From: Siphonodentalium dalli
Lineage: Eukaryota; Mollusca; Scaphopoda; Gadilida; Siphonodentaliidae
Assembly: GCA_032622095.1 (NCBI GenBank)
Contig: CP136061.1
Span: 12,849,287 to 12,913,286, forward strand
DNA: 64,000 nt
Direction: 5' to 3'
This document shows, piece after piece, positions 9,953 to 21,061 of the stretch. Under the pieces are notes generated by a model. The model was not told the DNA's origin. It searched no databases and saw only the letters and a program-made list of their open reading frames with translations. A program made the translations under genes and the position numbers. Within the stretch, counting starts at the first letter, position 1. Every line of letters begins with the position of its first letter.

Positions 9953-11597
9953 GTGAGATTACAGTTACTCCCCGTTGGTGTGTATGAGATTACAGTTACT
10001 TCCCTTTGGTGTATATGAGATTACAGTTACTTCCCTTTGGTGTATATTAGATTACAGTTACTTCCCTTTGGTGTATATGAGATTACAGTTACTTCCCTTT
10101 GGTGTGTATGAGATTACAGTTACCCCCTTTGGTGTGTATGAGATTACAGTTACTTCCCTTTGGTGTGTATAAGATTACAGTTACTTCCCTTTGGTGTATA
10201 TGAGATTACAGTTACTTCCCTTTGGTGTGTATGAGATTACAGTTACTCCCCTTTGGTGTATATGAGATTACAGTTACTCCCCTTGGTGTATATGAGATTA
10301 CAGTTGGTGTGTATGCGATTACAGTTACTTCCCTTTGGTGTGTATGAGATTACAGTTACTTCCCTTTGGTGTGTATGAGATTACAGTTACTTCCCTTTGG
10401 TGTGTATGAGATTACAGTTACTTCCCTTTGGTGTGTATGAGATTACAGTTACTTCCCTTTGGTGTGTATGAGATTACAGTTACTTCCCTTTGGTGTATAT
10501 GAGATTACAGTTACTCCCCTTTGGTGTATATGAGATTACAGTTACTCCCCTTTGGTGTATATGAGATTACAGTTACTCCCCTTTGGTGTATATGAGATTA
10601 CAGTTACTTCCCTTTGGTGTATATGAGATTACAGTTACTCCCCTTTGGTGTATATGAGATTACAGTTACTTCCCTTTGGTGTATATGAGATTACAGTTAC
10701 TTCCCTTTGGTGTATATGAGATTACAGTTACTCCCCTTTGGTGTATATGAGATTACAGTTACTTCCCTTTGGTGTGTATGAGATTACAGTTACTTCCCTT
10801 TGGTGTGTATGAGATTACAGTTACTTCCCTTTGGTGTGTATGAGATTACAGTTACTTCCATTTGGTGTGTATGAGATTACAGTTACTTCCCTTTGGTGTG
10901 TATGAGATTACAGTTACTTCCCTTTGGTGTATATGAGATTACAGTTACTTCCCTTTGGTGTATATGAGATTACAGTTACTTCCCTTTGGTGTGTATGAGA
11001 TTACAGTTACTTCCATTTGGTGTGTATGAGATTACAGTTACTTCACTTTGGTGTGTATGAGATTATAGTTACTCCCCTTTGGTGTGTATGAGATTATAGT
11101 TACTCCCCTTTGGTGTATATGAGATTACAGTTACTTCCCTTTGGTGTATATGAGATTACAGTTACTTCCCTTTGGTGTGTATGATATTACAGTTACTTCC
11201 CTTTGGTGTATATGAGATTACAGTTACTTCCCTTTGGTGTGTATGGGATTACAGTTACTTCCCTTTGGTGTGTATGAGATTACAGTTACTTCCCTTTGGT
11301 GTGTATGAGATTGCAGTTACTTCCCTTTGGTGTATATGAGATTACAGTTACTTCCCTTTGGTGTATATGAGATTACAGTTACTTCCCTTTGGTGTGTATG
11401 AGATTAGTTACTTCCCTTTGGTGTGTATGAGATTACAGTTACTTCCCTTTGGTGTGTATGAGATTACAGTTACTCCCCTTGGTGTGTATGAGATTACAGT
11501 TACTCCCCTTTGGTGTATATGAGATTACAGTTACTTCCCTTTGGTGTGTATGAGATTACAGTTACTTCCCTTTGGTGTGTATGAGATTACAGTTACT
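9953..11597 (+). repeat. ~30-bp minisatellite starting at exon 4 donor
   Basis: About 54 copies of a roughly 30-bp unit (GAGATTACAGTTACTTCCCT then TTGGTGTGTAT). The first copy is the intron start itself: the donor GTGAGATTACAG becomes GTATGAGATTACAG in later units. Units vary between GTGTAT and GTATAT and between TTCCC and TCCCC. Every unit carries a GT-rich donor-like segment and a TTACAG acceptor-like segment. The small ORFs in it are repeat translations. Confidence 0.93.
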
Positions 11598-12089
11598 TAA
11601 GAAATGAATGTAGTGGGAGTGTATGTTAGTTGGGGGATACGCTGTAGTTGTTGGGGGTACATTGTGTAAACCGCAAATGTACCCCAATGACCACAGCGCC
11701 GTATCCCCAATACATTCATTTCTTATATTTATATAGCTTTTTGATGATTTATTTCTATAAAAAAGCTGAGTGTATTCTTGTTTATATTAGAAAATGGCCG
11801 ATAATTTGAGACCAGCCCATGCAGCACATGAGTCAGCCCGATATAAGATTTCCAAACTTTTAGCTATGATAACGTGATCGATATAAATGACTGGCTTCAG
11901 AAGCAATTCGGCTGAACTTTGAAAAAACTTTTAGTGATTAGATCAGATACGGTCAACAATTTGTATCTTTCTGTTCGTGATACGCTCTATAGATCTCTGC
12001 ATTATTGGGATATAAACCAGATGGCCCAATTGGATGTTGACCAATCACCAAACAGGATTTAGTTTATTACGGACAGGCTATGTAAATAT
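11598..12089. mobile_element. Insertion inside the 30-bp minisatellite
   Basis: About 490 bp of unrelated sequence interrupts the array between GTTACTT and TTCCTTTGG. It opens with an imperfect hairpin of about 120 bp whose arms are AAGAAATGAATGTA (from 11599) and its complement near 11705. The rest is unrecognised. The class is uncertain because no target-site duplication can be separated from the repeat units. Confidence 0.5.
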
Positions 12090-12376
12090 TTTCCTTTGGT
12101 GTGGATGAGATTACAGTTACTCCCCTTTGTGTATATGAGATTACAGTTACTTCCCTTTGGTGTATATGAGATTACAGTTACTCCCCTTTGGTGTATATGA
12201 GATTACAGTTACTCCCCTTTGGTGTATATGAGATTACAGTTACTCCCCTTTGTGTATATGAGATTACAGTTACTTCCCTTTGGTGTATATGAGATTACAG
12301 TTACTTCCCTTTGGTGTATATGAGATTACAGTTACTCCCCTTTGGTGTATATGAGATTACAGTTTCTTCCCTTGGT
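12090..12376 (+). repeat. Second block of the 30-bp minisatellite
   Basis: About nine further units of the array that starts at 9953, in the same orientation, ending at TTCTTCCCTTGGTATAG. The two blocks are one array split by the 11598-12089 insertion. Confidence 0.9.
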
Positions 12377-12527
12377 ATAGTGTTTTGCGAATCGTAAGTT
12401 TGCATCAAATCGAATATCGATATCGAATCTCCTTCCTGATATCGACATCGAATAGATACTATATAACAATGTTACTCTCCATAAGCATCCATTGGAACTT
12501 GTGTTTATTGAGGAAAATCATGACATA

Positions 12528-12709
12528 CAGTAATGCCCTAAGTATTTGACTCCTTAACCACAGCAGAATTATGTCTTGTTGCCATTCATTGGAAAGCACT
12601 CGGGGAGAGCTTTCCGATGAATGGCAACAAGCCATATTTCCGACTAAATCCTGAAAAGTTACCCATAATTCTGCTGTGGTTAAGGAGTCGATTACTTAGG
12701 GCATTACTG
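12528..12709. mobile_element. TA-flanked hairpin MITE, short form
   Basis: CAGTAATGCCCTAAGTATTT at the left and GATTACTTAGGGCATTACTG at the right, flanked by TA. The whole 182 bp folds as one hairpin through AATGGCAACAAGCCATATTT. Same family as 7259-7842. Confidence 0.88.
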
Positions 12710-12814
12710 TAGGCAAGTCACTCTCATACAGGTTTGGCTGTTTGTGCTATGTAGCATTGAATTTCTATCTAGCTGTGCCATGTCGAACATGACTGTAACA
12801 TGACAGTAAGACAG

Positions 12815-13225
12815 TTAACCCTTTACCCAACAGAACGGCCCTGTGCCAATGCATTCTCTTATATATGCGAGTCGACCATAGGTCGCCTCGCATATATAAG
12901 AGAATGCATTGGCTTAACACATTAAAAATTATAAAATTGTTAAAGAATGTAAGAAAAAATGGTAAAAAGTGTTAAAAAAAGTTTTTTTGTTAGGCCAATG
13001 CATTCTCTTATATATGCGAGGCGACCTATGGTCGACTCGCATATATAAGAGAATGCATTGGCACAGGGCATAACTGTAACCATCACAATGTGGTCAATGA
13101 GCCGGTTCCAATGATATCCATATTTGTATGGTTTTATTGAGACAGACACAAGATAATTTAGGCTGTTGCAGCTTTATTTGGCCGTTTTTGGCCGGTTTTG
13201 GCCGGTTTGTTGGGTAAAGGGTTAA
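12815..13225. mobile_element. Hairpin MITE family A, TTAA-flanked, complete
   Basis: TTAACCCTTTACCCAACAGA at the left, TTTGTTGGGTAAAGGGTTAA at the right. Two separate hairpins, each of CCAATGCATTCTCTTATATA with a GCGAGTCGACC loop, lie in tandem inside. This is the cleanest full copy in the window. Confidence 0.88.
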
Positions 13226-13885
13226 ATCGACACAAAATAAACCCCAGTGAAGTCACATACTCGTCTACATTATTAAATAAGTATTCGACACACATGGACA
13301 CAGGTTTACTGTTCAGCTATATATTTGTTGTAGTCCAATGGTAGTTTTCTGGATAACTTTTCACCCGACAATAGATCAAACACCTACATGGCAGTAGTTG
13401 TCTTCCCAGAGGGGGATCCAAATAACACATAAATTACAAGTATTAAATTTGATAATTTATCGTATCGAAACTTGAGCCGTGTTCAAATTGCTGGTAGAGA
13501 AACAGAAACTAAATGTAGTACATGCCAGGAATTCTGTGACAGATAACTGGTCGTACAGAGTGACATTCATTCAAGAACGTTATAGACTGGTTGTTTTAAG
13601 GTTTCTGTTGTTTCCACTATGTTGTATCGCGCATAACGGTGGCTATATGCGAAATCTACATTGAACTGTATATAAACTGAATGTTGTATCTAAATTTCTC
13701 AACATAACCAATTGAGTTTAGATTCTAGCGACCACTCATCTTATAGACAACCTATATAGTGTCGATACCAATTACCAATGTATGCGGTGATTGATCACCT
13801 TCACAGGTTGCAATCGAAGAACATCATTTTCATAATGCACGTCAATTGCGAACAGGATACATATTACATGTACATTCAAAAGAAT
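13226..13885. other. Intron 4 stretch, no feature recognised
   Basis: AT-rich intronic DNA. A 61-residue open frame at 13479-13664 has no recognisable motif and no splice context. Confidence 0.45.
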
Positions 13886-13985
13886 GCCGGCTGATACGGA
13901 CCCTGGCTCTTACGGACTCTGGCTCATACGGACCCTGGCTCTTATGGACCCCCGGCTTATACGGATCCTGGCTGATACCGACCAC
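13886..13985. repeat. 15-16 bp x6 minisatellite
   Basis: Degenerate copies of CGGACCCTGGCTCTTA. The downstream 500 bp (13986-14477) holds nothing recognised. Confidence 0.78.
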
Positions 13986-14477
13986 AATTATAATATACAA
14001 TTTTATTTATATTTTTATTTATTTAAATAAATTAAAATACTGGCAACATACATACTAAAATAACAAAAATATTAATATATTGAGGAACAACAACAACAAT
14101 CATTATTTATACTGGAGCGTACAGCTTGGTAGCTTCTTTCAACAATCTGCTGGTAGTAATTCTCATTGACGATTAGTTTGTCCATAAGAACATCACCTTC
14201 CCGGTCCTCTCGTCGTTTTCCTCTCCTGTCGTCTACACATCTCCCTTTCTGAAACCTGCTTCATATCGCCACCGAAATTATAAATGAAATTACAAAAATG
14301 TCAACTTATAATCCCATAGAAATAATACTGGAACATTTAGGTTCAATGCAGCCAATAACCTCCTGAAAAGCCGATTGATATATCCCCATGAAGATGAGGT
14401 AGACATTGTGGAATTAATATTGAAAAAATTATGCCAGCCAGCGACAAATCAGTTGAATATATACCAGTTGTATTTTT

Positions 14478-15095
14478 ATACCCCCCGCAACGAAGTTAGG
14501 GGGGGTATACTGGAGTCAGCTTGTCCGTCCGTCCGTCGTCCGTCCGTCCGTGGACACAAATTTGTCCAGAGTTTTTCTCAGTCGTTTTTTAATCAATTTC
14601 CGTGAAACTTGGCACAGGCATCAACCACCATGGGAACCTGTGCACCAACGATTATGACGTCTGTCCGCCTTTTTTTGGTGGAGTTATTCCCCCTTTTTCG
14701 ACTTAGAATTTTTTTTGCAACATGCCAACTTTTGTCCGAGCTTTTATTTCTACATTTTTAGGTCAATGTTTTTTAATCTTGGCACTGATATTTAGTACCA
14801 TGAGAACCTGTGCACCTGCGATTATGATGTCTGTCCGACTTTTTTTGTGGAGTTATTCCCCTTTTTCAACTTAGAACATTTTTGCAAAATGCATAATTTT
14901 GTTCGAGCTTTTATTCCTACATGGTTTAAAATTATGGTTAGGTTTGTGCACCTGCAATGGGAACTGTTATTTTATTATTTTAACTAAATGTTTACTGACA
15001 TGTGAAACATCTTAGTATTTTAAAAACACGGGGGGGGGGGGGGGGGGGGGGGTGGGTATCCTTAGTCCCATTGGGACAGTCACACCTCTAGTTAT
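14478..15095 (+). mobile_element. TTATACCCCC dispersed element, copy 2
   Basis: Begins TTTATACCCCCCGCAACGAA and GGGGGGGTATACTGGAGTCA, then a CCGTCCGT stretch, internal ACTTGGCAC repeats, and ends with a poly-G run and GGTATCCTTAGTCCCATTGG. Closely related to 8142-8882. Confidence 0.82.
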
Positions 15096-15108
15096 GTTTA
15101 CCCATACC

Positions 15109-15443
15109 ATAGTATGGTAAACATGTTGTTGTTGTCCACTCGTCGTTAGTCCGTCCATTCGTCTGTCTGTCTGTAGACACTTTACGCATGGTGCGATAAC
15201 TCTATGCGATGGGAACCAAATTTTGTATATGAATTTTTCAGCACAAAAGACAGATCGAGTTCGAATGTGGGTTTGATCCGACTATTTTTAACTGAGTTAT
15301 GGCCCTTTTTTGAAAAAATATTCTGATTTCAAGACTACAAATAACTTTTTATGTGATAAAACAATCACAAAATGAAGATTGGGGAGATTATTTGTCTAGA
15401 AAGATACGATAAGGTGGTTTATTCCCAAGTGTAGAGCGAAATA
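15109..15443 (+). mobile_element. TTTACCCATACC element, left part
   Basis: Starts TTATGTTTACCCATACCATA with an immediate inverted copy (TATGGTAAACAT), then CCGTCC/TGTCTGTCTG and GGAACCAAATTTTGTAT. Same family as 27264-28115. It is interrupted by the hAT element that follows. Confidence 0.75.
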
Positions 15444-16871
15444 TAGTGATGAGCCGATAATCGGGAACGACAATCGGAATCGGCCGATTGTGGCCCATCG
15501 GATGACAATCGGTACTCTGGTTTCAACATCGGCATTTCCGATTGTCTAAATATAAATCAGGTGCTTGTTTTTCTTCAATAAACTGTTTTAAATATGACGA
15601 CATTTTGTTGAATAAATGATTTACCAAACACAAACTTGATATACAGCCATCTCCTCTTCAATACACCGGCCGTACCTGGGTCTATGTTTGAACAATATAT
15701 TACAGTGGGGATCGCCGGGAAGAACGCGACACTTTGGGTTAGAGCCAGGCTGCGATGATGATGCCGTGATTGCGCGTAATCATAAATTATATGATGATGT
15801 ACACACATTACATATCATGGGACTCATGTACGCCGATACGTAACTTTATTGCTCGTCAACGTGTAGACATTTTGATTTATGTGTGTCAGACTATAAAAAA
15901 TCAAAATGTATGCATACGCAGCACAACAAATCTATCTATATAGTACACACAGCGTAAAACAGGTATAAACTCTAGAAACCGAAAGTGCATGTCACGTGAC
16001 ATTTAATTGCGCAGCTGACTTCACTGTTTGTTCAATTAAATTGAGCATATTATAACATGTGTATCAGTTGTCAGGACGCAGGAATAAAAACTGTACAAGC
16101 ATTAATAGTCAGATATTAAAAAGAATTAAAGAAATTTATTTCTTAATTTTACTATCTAATTAATATTTTCAAAGTCTTTCACCCAACACAACTTTCCATT
16201 AATGATTAACTTTAAATAGCCGAAGACAATGTCATTCCATCCAGTCAGCCTCGTGTGACGTCACGTATAGGTCACCACCAATGATTATTTTGATGACCAT
16301 GCCGAAATCGACAATCAAATCGTGTCTGCGAAATTGACATGAACATGTTGTAACTTGCACCTAGTTCAGTCGGGTCATTTCCTTTGAGTTTGATGTGATG
16401 TCTTTGAATTGGGATCAAAGAAAAATGCCGTTTGATGAATTGTTATCAAAAACGGGCCGTGGATATGTCGTCATGCACGTGGCTACATCAAACTTTCAAA
16501 CTATTTGTTGTGGATTAGCCTAGAATACATGGGTAAGTTAATGCATTGCATCGTCGACTCGTCGATACAATACATTACAATAAATACACCGAGGCCCCGT
16601 ACTACAGCCTCTGCAGGACATGTGCCTGTATTCGATCACAAGTCCGCCCATACCTACCTATATACTTACCCAAACGTATAATTATGCATACTGTGTACTG
16701 GCATATTACTACGGTTGTTGTTTGCTTCTAATTCTAAGTATTATATAACACATATAACATATTCTGGTATGATTATTACAATAATCGGAATCGGCACCTG
16801 AATCGGCCGATTGTGATCTCAAATAATCGGCAATCGGCGCAAGGCTCTATTTGACAATCGGCTCATCACTA
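15444..16871. mobile_element. hAT-type non-autonomous transposon
   Basis: The ends are TAGTGATGAGCCGAT... and ...ATCGGCTCATCACTA, in inverted orientation, with further inverted AATCGGCCGATTGTG motifs inside. It is flanked by a perfect 8-bp direct repeat, GCGAAATA, at 15436-15443 and 16872-16879. An 8-bp target-site duplication with ends of this type is characteristic of hAT elements. The 1.43-kb interior has no transposase-sized ORF. Confidence 0.92.
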
Positions 16872-17073
16872 GCGAAATATCTGACATTTTGCCTTGGTGG
16901 AAAGTTCTAAAAAGATGAGTTCTCCCACTCACAGAAACATTCAGAGTGAAGCAAGCAGGAGGACTCTATCTTTATCTAAGATCGTCTGATGTTTCATGAC
17001 TGATCCGTTCTAAAAATAGCACATAAAAATGTCGCAATTGATTGTATGTATAATATATCCGTAAAATTTGAAA

Positions 17074-17199
17074 TGTTTTTTTCCCAATCTTTTAGCAGTG
17101 GAACCCTGGATTCACAGACTCTCCACCCGTTACTAATGTTTTTTTCCCACTCTTTTAGCAGTGGAACCCTGGATTCACAGACTCACCACCCGTTACTTC
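17074..17199 (+). repeat. 63-bp duplication of exon 5 acceptor
   Basis: Two copies of a 63-bp unit: a TGTTTTTTTCCCA tract, CTTTTAG, and the first 42 exon bases. The AGs are at 17094-17095 and 17157-17158. If the upstream one is used, the frame runs QWNPGFTDSPPVTN and then reads into the pyrimidine tract, ending at the TAG of the second acceptor. The downstream acceptor is therefore the coding one. Confidence 0.9.
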
Positions 17200-17251
17200 T
17201 TCCACACAGCCTGCCAACTTCGAATTTGAAACTCCGGTTCCAACTGATCCA
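17159..17251 (+). CDS. REPS1: REPS1-like exon 5: QW...FTDS linker block
   Basis: A 93-base phase 0-0 exon between CTTTTAG and GTAAGTCA. It encodes QWNPGFTDSPPV, a Ser/Thr/Gln stretch and FEFETPVPTDP. The Q-W-x-x-F-x-(D/E)-S pattern corresponds to a conserved block of the REPS1 linker downstream of EH domain 2. Because the exon is a multiple of three and in phase 0 on both sides, it could be skipped without frameshift. Its acceptor is duplicated 63 bp upstream, and only the downstream site gives an open frame. Confidence 0.87.
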
Positions 17252-17297
17252 GTAAGTCATTACATTTAAAGACATAATTTGGACTTTTAGTGATATT

Positions 17298-17965
17298 GAG
17301 GATCTACAACGAGTCCCCATTTTATAGCGAAATTTACAAAACGAGTCCAGACTTAATTTATTGAGGTCTAGATCCAATTTACTGGACTCGTTTTGTAAAT
17401 TTCGTTATAAACTAGGGGACAAGTTGTAGATTATATTTATTACTTGATCCAAAACCTCCATAAACATACTTAAATCAATAAATTGCATGTGAAACTAAGG
17501 CCTGCAATGATGTTTCACGTAACTATGCATTGTTTGCCACGTGTAAAGATATAGTCCCAGATAGATAAGACTCTTTGACGTATTTAATGGTGTAAATTTA
17601 ATGAAATACAGTAATGCCCTAAATAATCGACATCTCAACCACAGCAGAATTATGGGTAATTTTTCAGGATTTAGTCGGAAATATGGCTTGTTGCCATTCA
17701 TCGGAAAGCTCTCACTGAGGAGTCAATTATTTAAAGCATTACTTTATTTTTTCAAACTAAATCAACAATAGGCACAGACATCGATTTAGCATACGGAATG
17801 TAAACAGATGACAAGTCGGAAGTCACGTTTGTGTAATAATTATAATGTATTTGGGTACACCTGACACTACTAGTATTTCCTGTTATACAATGACTGTTGT
17901 ATATCATTATTATAGAATGGGTTTAATGATGGATTAAGGGTGAGATCAGTTAATAAATTGTAGAA
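17298..17965. mobile_element. Hairpin-headed element family C, copy 1
   Basis: Opens with a ~130-bp hairpin (GGATCTACAACGAGTCCCCA ... AGGGGACAAGTTGTAGATTA), followed by a non-hairpin tail containing ATGTTTCACGTAACTAT and ending AGAATGGGTTTAATGATGGA. The same head-plus-tail occurs at 22717-23268. A TA-flanked MITE is nested at 17609-17744. Confidence 0.78.
17609..17744. mobile_element. TA-flanked MITE, truncated copy
   Basis: CAGTAATGCCCTAAATAATC at the left, then the left half of the hairpin as far as GGAAAGCTCTCA, jumping directly to the right end GAGTCAATTATTTAAAGCAT. An internal deletion has removed one hairpin arm. Confidence 0.78.
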
Positions 17966-18034
17966 AATTCCAACCACACCAACTACGAAAAAACGCTGAC
18001 TATGCACTATCTCTGAACAGGCCTCAAATATGGT

Positions 18035-18145
18035 GCTGGACATTTGCAGAAAGGGGTCCCCAGAGGGTGAATTTAGTGACGCTATCCCGCATAGAAGGCT
18101 ACCATCACTAAATTCACCCTCTGGGGACCTCATTCTGCATGGCCT
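18035..18145. mobile_element. Hairpin MITE family B
   Basis: GTCCCCAGAGGGTGAATTTA and its complement AAATTCACCCTCTGGGGACC flank a short loop at the CCCGCATAG centre. Next to it (18165-18250) lies a related shorter variant with GGTGAATATTGTGATGTGCA, also seen at 28770-28885. Confidence 0.82.
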
Positions 18146-18324
18146 CATCTGCTAATGGAAACATTAAAGTTTCCAAATGGTGAATATTGTGATGTGCACC
18201 CATTGGGAACCTCGATTATGCAATGTGTCATCTGCCAATTTAGGGATATAGAGAAACTAAACTAAAAAAGATATAGCATCTAAGTTTCTATAGAAATTTG
18301 ATATAAAGAAACTTTCCAGAGAAG

Positions 18325-18425
18325 ATGAGGCCTAACCAGAATGAGGTCCCCATAGGTTGAATTTAGTGATACTAGCAGCATTACTTAATTCATCTTCTGG
18401 GGACCTCATTCTGCATTAGCCTCAT
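18325..18425. mobile_element. Hairpin MITE family B, diverged
   Basis: GAATGAGGTCCCCATAGGTT...GATACTAGCAGCATTACTTA...GGGGACCTCATTCTGC. Same fold, more mismatches between arms. Confidence 0.75.
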
Positions 18426-18458
18426 CTGCTATGAGAGACCTAGATACAATCTCAAATC

Positions 18459-19027
18459 CAACAGGCCACATCCCTCATCCGATTGCCACCAAACTTCATA
18501 TGGATCCTCGGGGTGACTCCCTTGACACATCCTACAGGCCACATCCCTCATCCGATTGTCACCAAACTTCATATGGATCCTCGGGGTGATTCCCTTGGCA
18601 CATCCTACAGGCCACATCCCTCATCCGATTGTCACCAAACTTCATATGGTTCCTCGGGATGACTCCTTTGACACACGCTACAGGCCACATCCCTCATCCG
18701 ATTGTCACCAAACTTCATACAGATCCTCGGGGCGACTCCTTTGACACATCCTACAGGCCACATCCCTCATCCAATTGTCACCAAACTTCATACAGATCCT
18801 CGGAGCGACTCCTTTGACACATCCTACAGGCCACATCCCTCATCCGATTGTCACCAAACTTCATACAGATCCTCGGGGCGACTCCTTTGACACATCCTAC
18901 AGGCCACATCCCTCATCCGATTGTCACCAAACTTCATACAGATCCTCGGGGCGACTCCTTTGACACATCCTACAGGCCACATCCCTCATCCGATTGTCAC
19001 CAAACTTCATACAGATCCTCGGTGTGA
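18459..19027 (+). repeat. 73-bp tandem repeat upstream of exon 6
   Basis: About eight copies of a 73-bp unit (CAGGCCACATCCCTCATCCG, ATTGTCACCAAACTTCATAC, then GATCCTCGGGGCGACTCC) end 75 bases before exon 6. The repeated 62-residue frames in it (SPNFIQILGATPLTHPTGH) come from the unit being open in one frame and are not treated as genes. Wording such as CACCAAACTTCAT recurs in other dispersed elements here, so the seed was probably a transposon fragment. Confidence 0.92.
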
Positions 19028-19101
19028 CCTCAATTTAGAAGCTTACTATTTTTATTTTCTTTCTTTTCGAATGGTAAAGGTGACATTGTTTTTTTCTTCA
19101 G

Positions 19102-19186
19102 GATTCTAAGATACTTCATCCGGTTCCGATGCGAGTGAATTCACCGGAATCACAGCAGGCTAGTCAGAGGGGCAGGACTTTTTCAG
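19102..19186 (+). CDS. REPS1: REPS1-like exon 6: HPVPMR block
   Basis: An 85-base exon between TTTTTTTCTTCAG and GTATCAAA, phase 0 in and 1 out. It encodes DSKILHPVPMRVNSPESQQ and ASQRGRTFS. The I-x-HPVP-x-R-x-x-P motif is a recognisable REPS1 linker block. Polypyrimidine tract and frame are good. The next exon recognised lies 16.7 kb downstream and begins in the matching phase; small exons between could have been missed. Confidence 0.87.
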
Positions 19187-19257
19187 GTATCAAATAATTC
19201 TCATTATTATCCGTCCCTTCTCTTCTGACTGGGCAAAAACCGTAACTCTATTGCCAA

Positions 19258-19600
19258 ATGAATCGGTGAAATTGTGATGCTCACTCAGTACTCTGGTGGA
19301 TTTAGCAGACGTTTCACTTCCGCATTGAGTTTTTTTTTCACTTCCACATTGACTGTTCCAAATCCTGCATCTGATGATACAGGCTTTTATAGAGAATCAA
19401 GTGCCGACAAATACCAAAAATAACCACACAAATTTTATTCCCAAAATTTGGATAAACAAACAGATGTATAAAAAAATGTTATTATACAATGTTGTGTACT
19501 ATAAGTGTTTTTCTCGTACTTGTCCAGGTTGTGGTGAAAAGTCCAATATGACTTTTCACCACAACCTGGACTCATACAAGAAAAACACATAACATTGAAA
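19258..19600. mobile_element. Hairpin-containing element family L, copy 1
   Basis: Runs from AATCGGTGAAATTGTGATGC to a terminal hairpin whose arms are GTCCAGGTTGTGGTGAAAAG and CTTTTCACCACAACCTGGAC. A second copy lies at 22105-22480. The small ORF here is contained in the repeat. Confidence 0.78.
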
Positions 19601-19854
19601 AATAACTTTATATTATATATTTTTGAGGATTATAGAAGATAATACTTGTATTCAATTATTCAGCAGCACTTTGAAGAAGAAGAGTATGCAAGATTATAAA
19701 TAGCAGTCCTTTCTGCAAGGAAAACTTAACATGTGCAATTATATGCTTACGCAAATCAGAATACTAGAATAAATATTGTCATCAGCTGATTTTTCTCAGC
19801 CAAAATGTTATCGTGGATTGTTCCAAGAGCCCAATTACACTGTCATTGTCGAGA

Positions 19855-20030
19855 CAAGCCTTGAAATAGTGTGTCTAACATTTGCAGAATGAGGTCCCCA
19901 GACGGTGAATTTAGTGACGCTATCCCACACCAAATTCACCCGTTGGCAGAAGATCAAATGTATAATCTAGGTGAATAATGAGTGAACATCGCCAACTTCA
20001 ACTGGGGAACTTCAATCGGAACCTAGGTGT
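19855..20030. mobile_element. Hairpin MITE family B and B2 remnant
   Basis: AGCCTTGAAATAGTGTGTCT, the left arm and a short loop, then a truncated right arm (CAAATTCACCCGTTGG), followed by a CGCCAACTTCAACTGGGGAA variant that recurs at 23635 and 32470. Confidence 0.7.
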
Positions 20031-20744
20031 TCGATACACATATTCTCAAAATAAGTGTCCCTCTCGACCGCGATTGTAACCGAAAAATTACCATCAACGC
20101 GGTTCTAGTGTTAAAGCAACACGGGCATAATGTTGCTCCAATGAGGTTATAATTTTCAAAGCGGTCGAGGTAACCGTCAACGTAATATAACGCCGTTGGT
20201 GTAACCATCAAAGCAACAAAATGCAGTCGAGATAACCGCTAACTCAACATAACATGATGTATGTGGTCGTAAACAAAACAGAACAGTGCCTTGGATTCCA
20301 CAGCGATACGTTCGGGACATCTTATGACAGCCTGACAGGCATGTTTAGTCTTGACTGACAGGCATGTTTTGTCCACTTAGGCCAGATATATTGTCATATA
20401 ATGCCAATTTTTTATCTTTCTTGTTGGATTATAAAATGAATTAGTTAATTAAGCAACTGGCTATAGTTTCGTTTTATTTTTGAGTAATATCATCCTCATT
20501 TTGTTGAGGTCCACCTGTAATTTCAAGTCGGTCAAGTAGCTTAGGAGCAGCATGCTAAAAGTTCCTAGAAAAGGCGACCACATGCTCTATATTGTACTTC
20601 ACGATTTTGGAGCTATAAATGTAAGCATCCTTAAATATACGTCAATGTTTAACACATTTGCAATGTTTTATTCACGAACAAATGTCATTGTGATTATAAA
20701 ACAATTAAACAGTGATTTATTCGGGACATATTTTCTGTAATATT

Positions 20745-20912
20745 GTGTAACTACATGGGTGTGTAACTACATGGGTGTGTAACTACATGGGTGTGTAACT
20801 ACATGGGTGTGTAACTACATGGGTGTGTAACTACATGGGTGTGTAACTACATGGGTGTGTAACTACATGGGTGTGTAACTACATGGGTGTGTAACTACAT
20901 GGGTGTGTAATA
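20745..20912. repeat. 14-bp x~11 tandem repeat
   Basis: Perfect copies of GTGTAACTACATGG. Confidence 0.95.
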
Positions 20913-21061
20913 ACTCTGTATACACATAGGATCCCAGAATCTTACTTTTGTTTTCCATTTCCGTCCCAATATAAATTCGCTGTGTTTACATGTTTTATGT
21001 ACAATTTGTATATTTCTGCCGAATTATATGATAATAAAGTTACGTTTTCCATTACAAGAAT

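Noticed and set aside
13846..14058. ORF with SGSYGPWLLWTPGLYGSW repeats
   Set aside because: Translation of the 15-16 bp minisatellite at 13886-13985.
18556..19109. Series of overlapping ~62-residue ORFs
   Set aside because: One frame of the 73-bp tandem repeat, repeated; no independent coding evidence.
20745..20912. CRISPR-like regular repeat
   Set aside because: Contiguous 14-bp tandem repeat without spacers in a eukaryotic intron.
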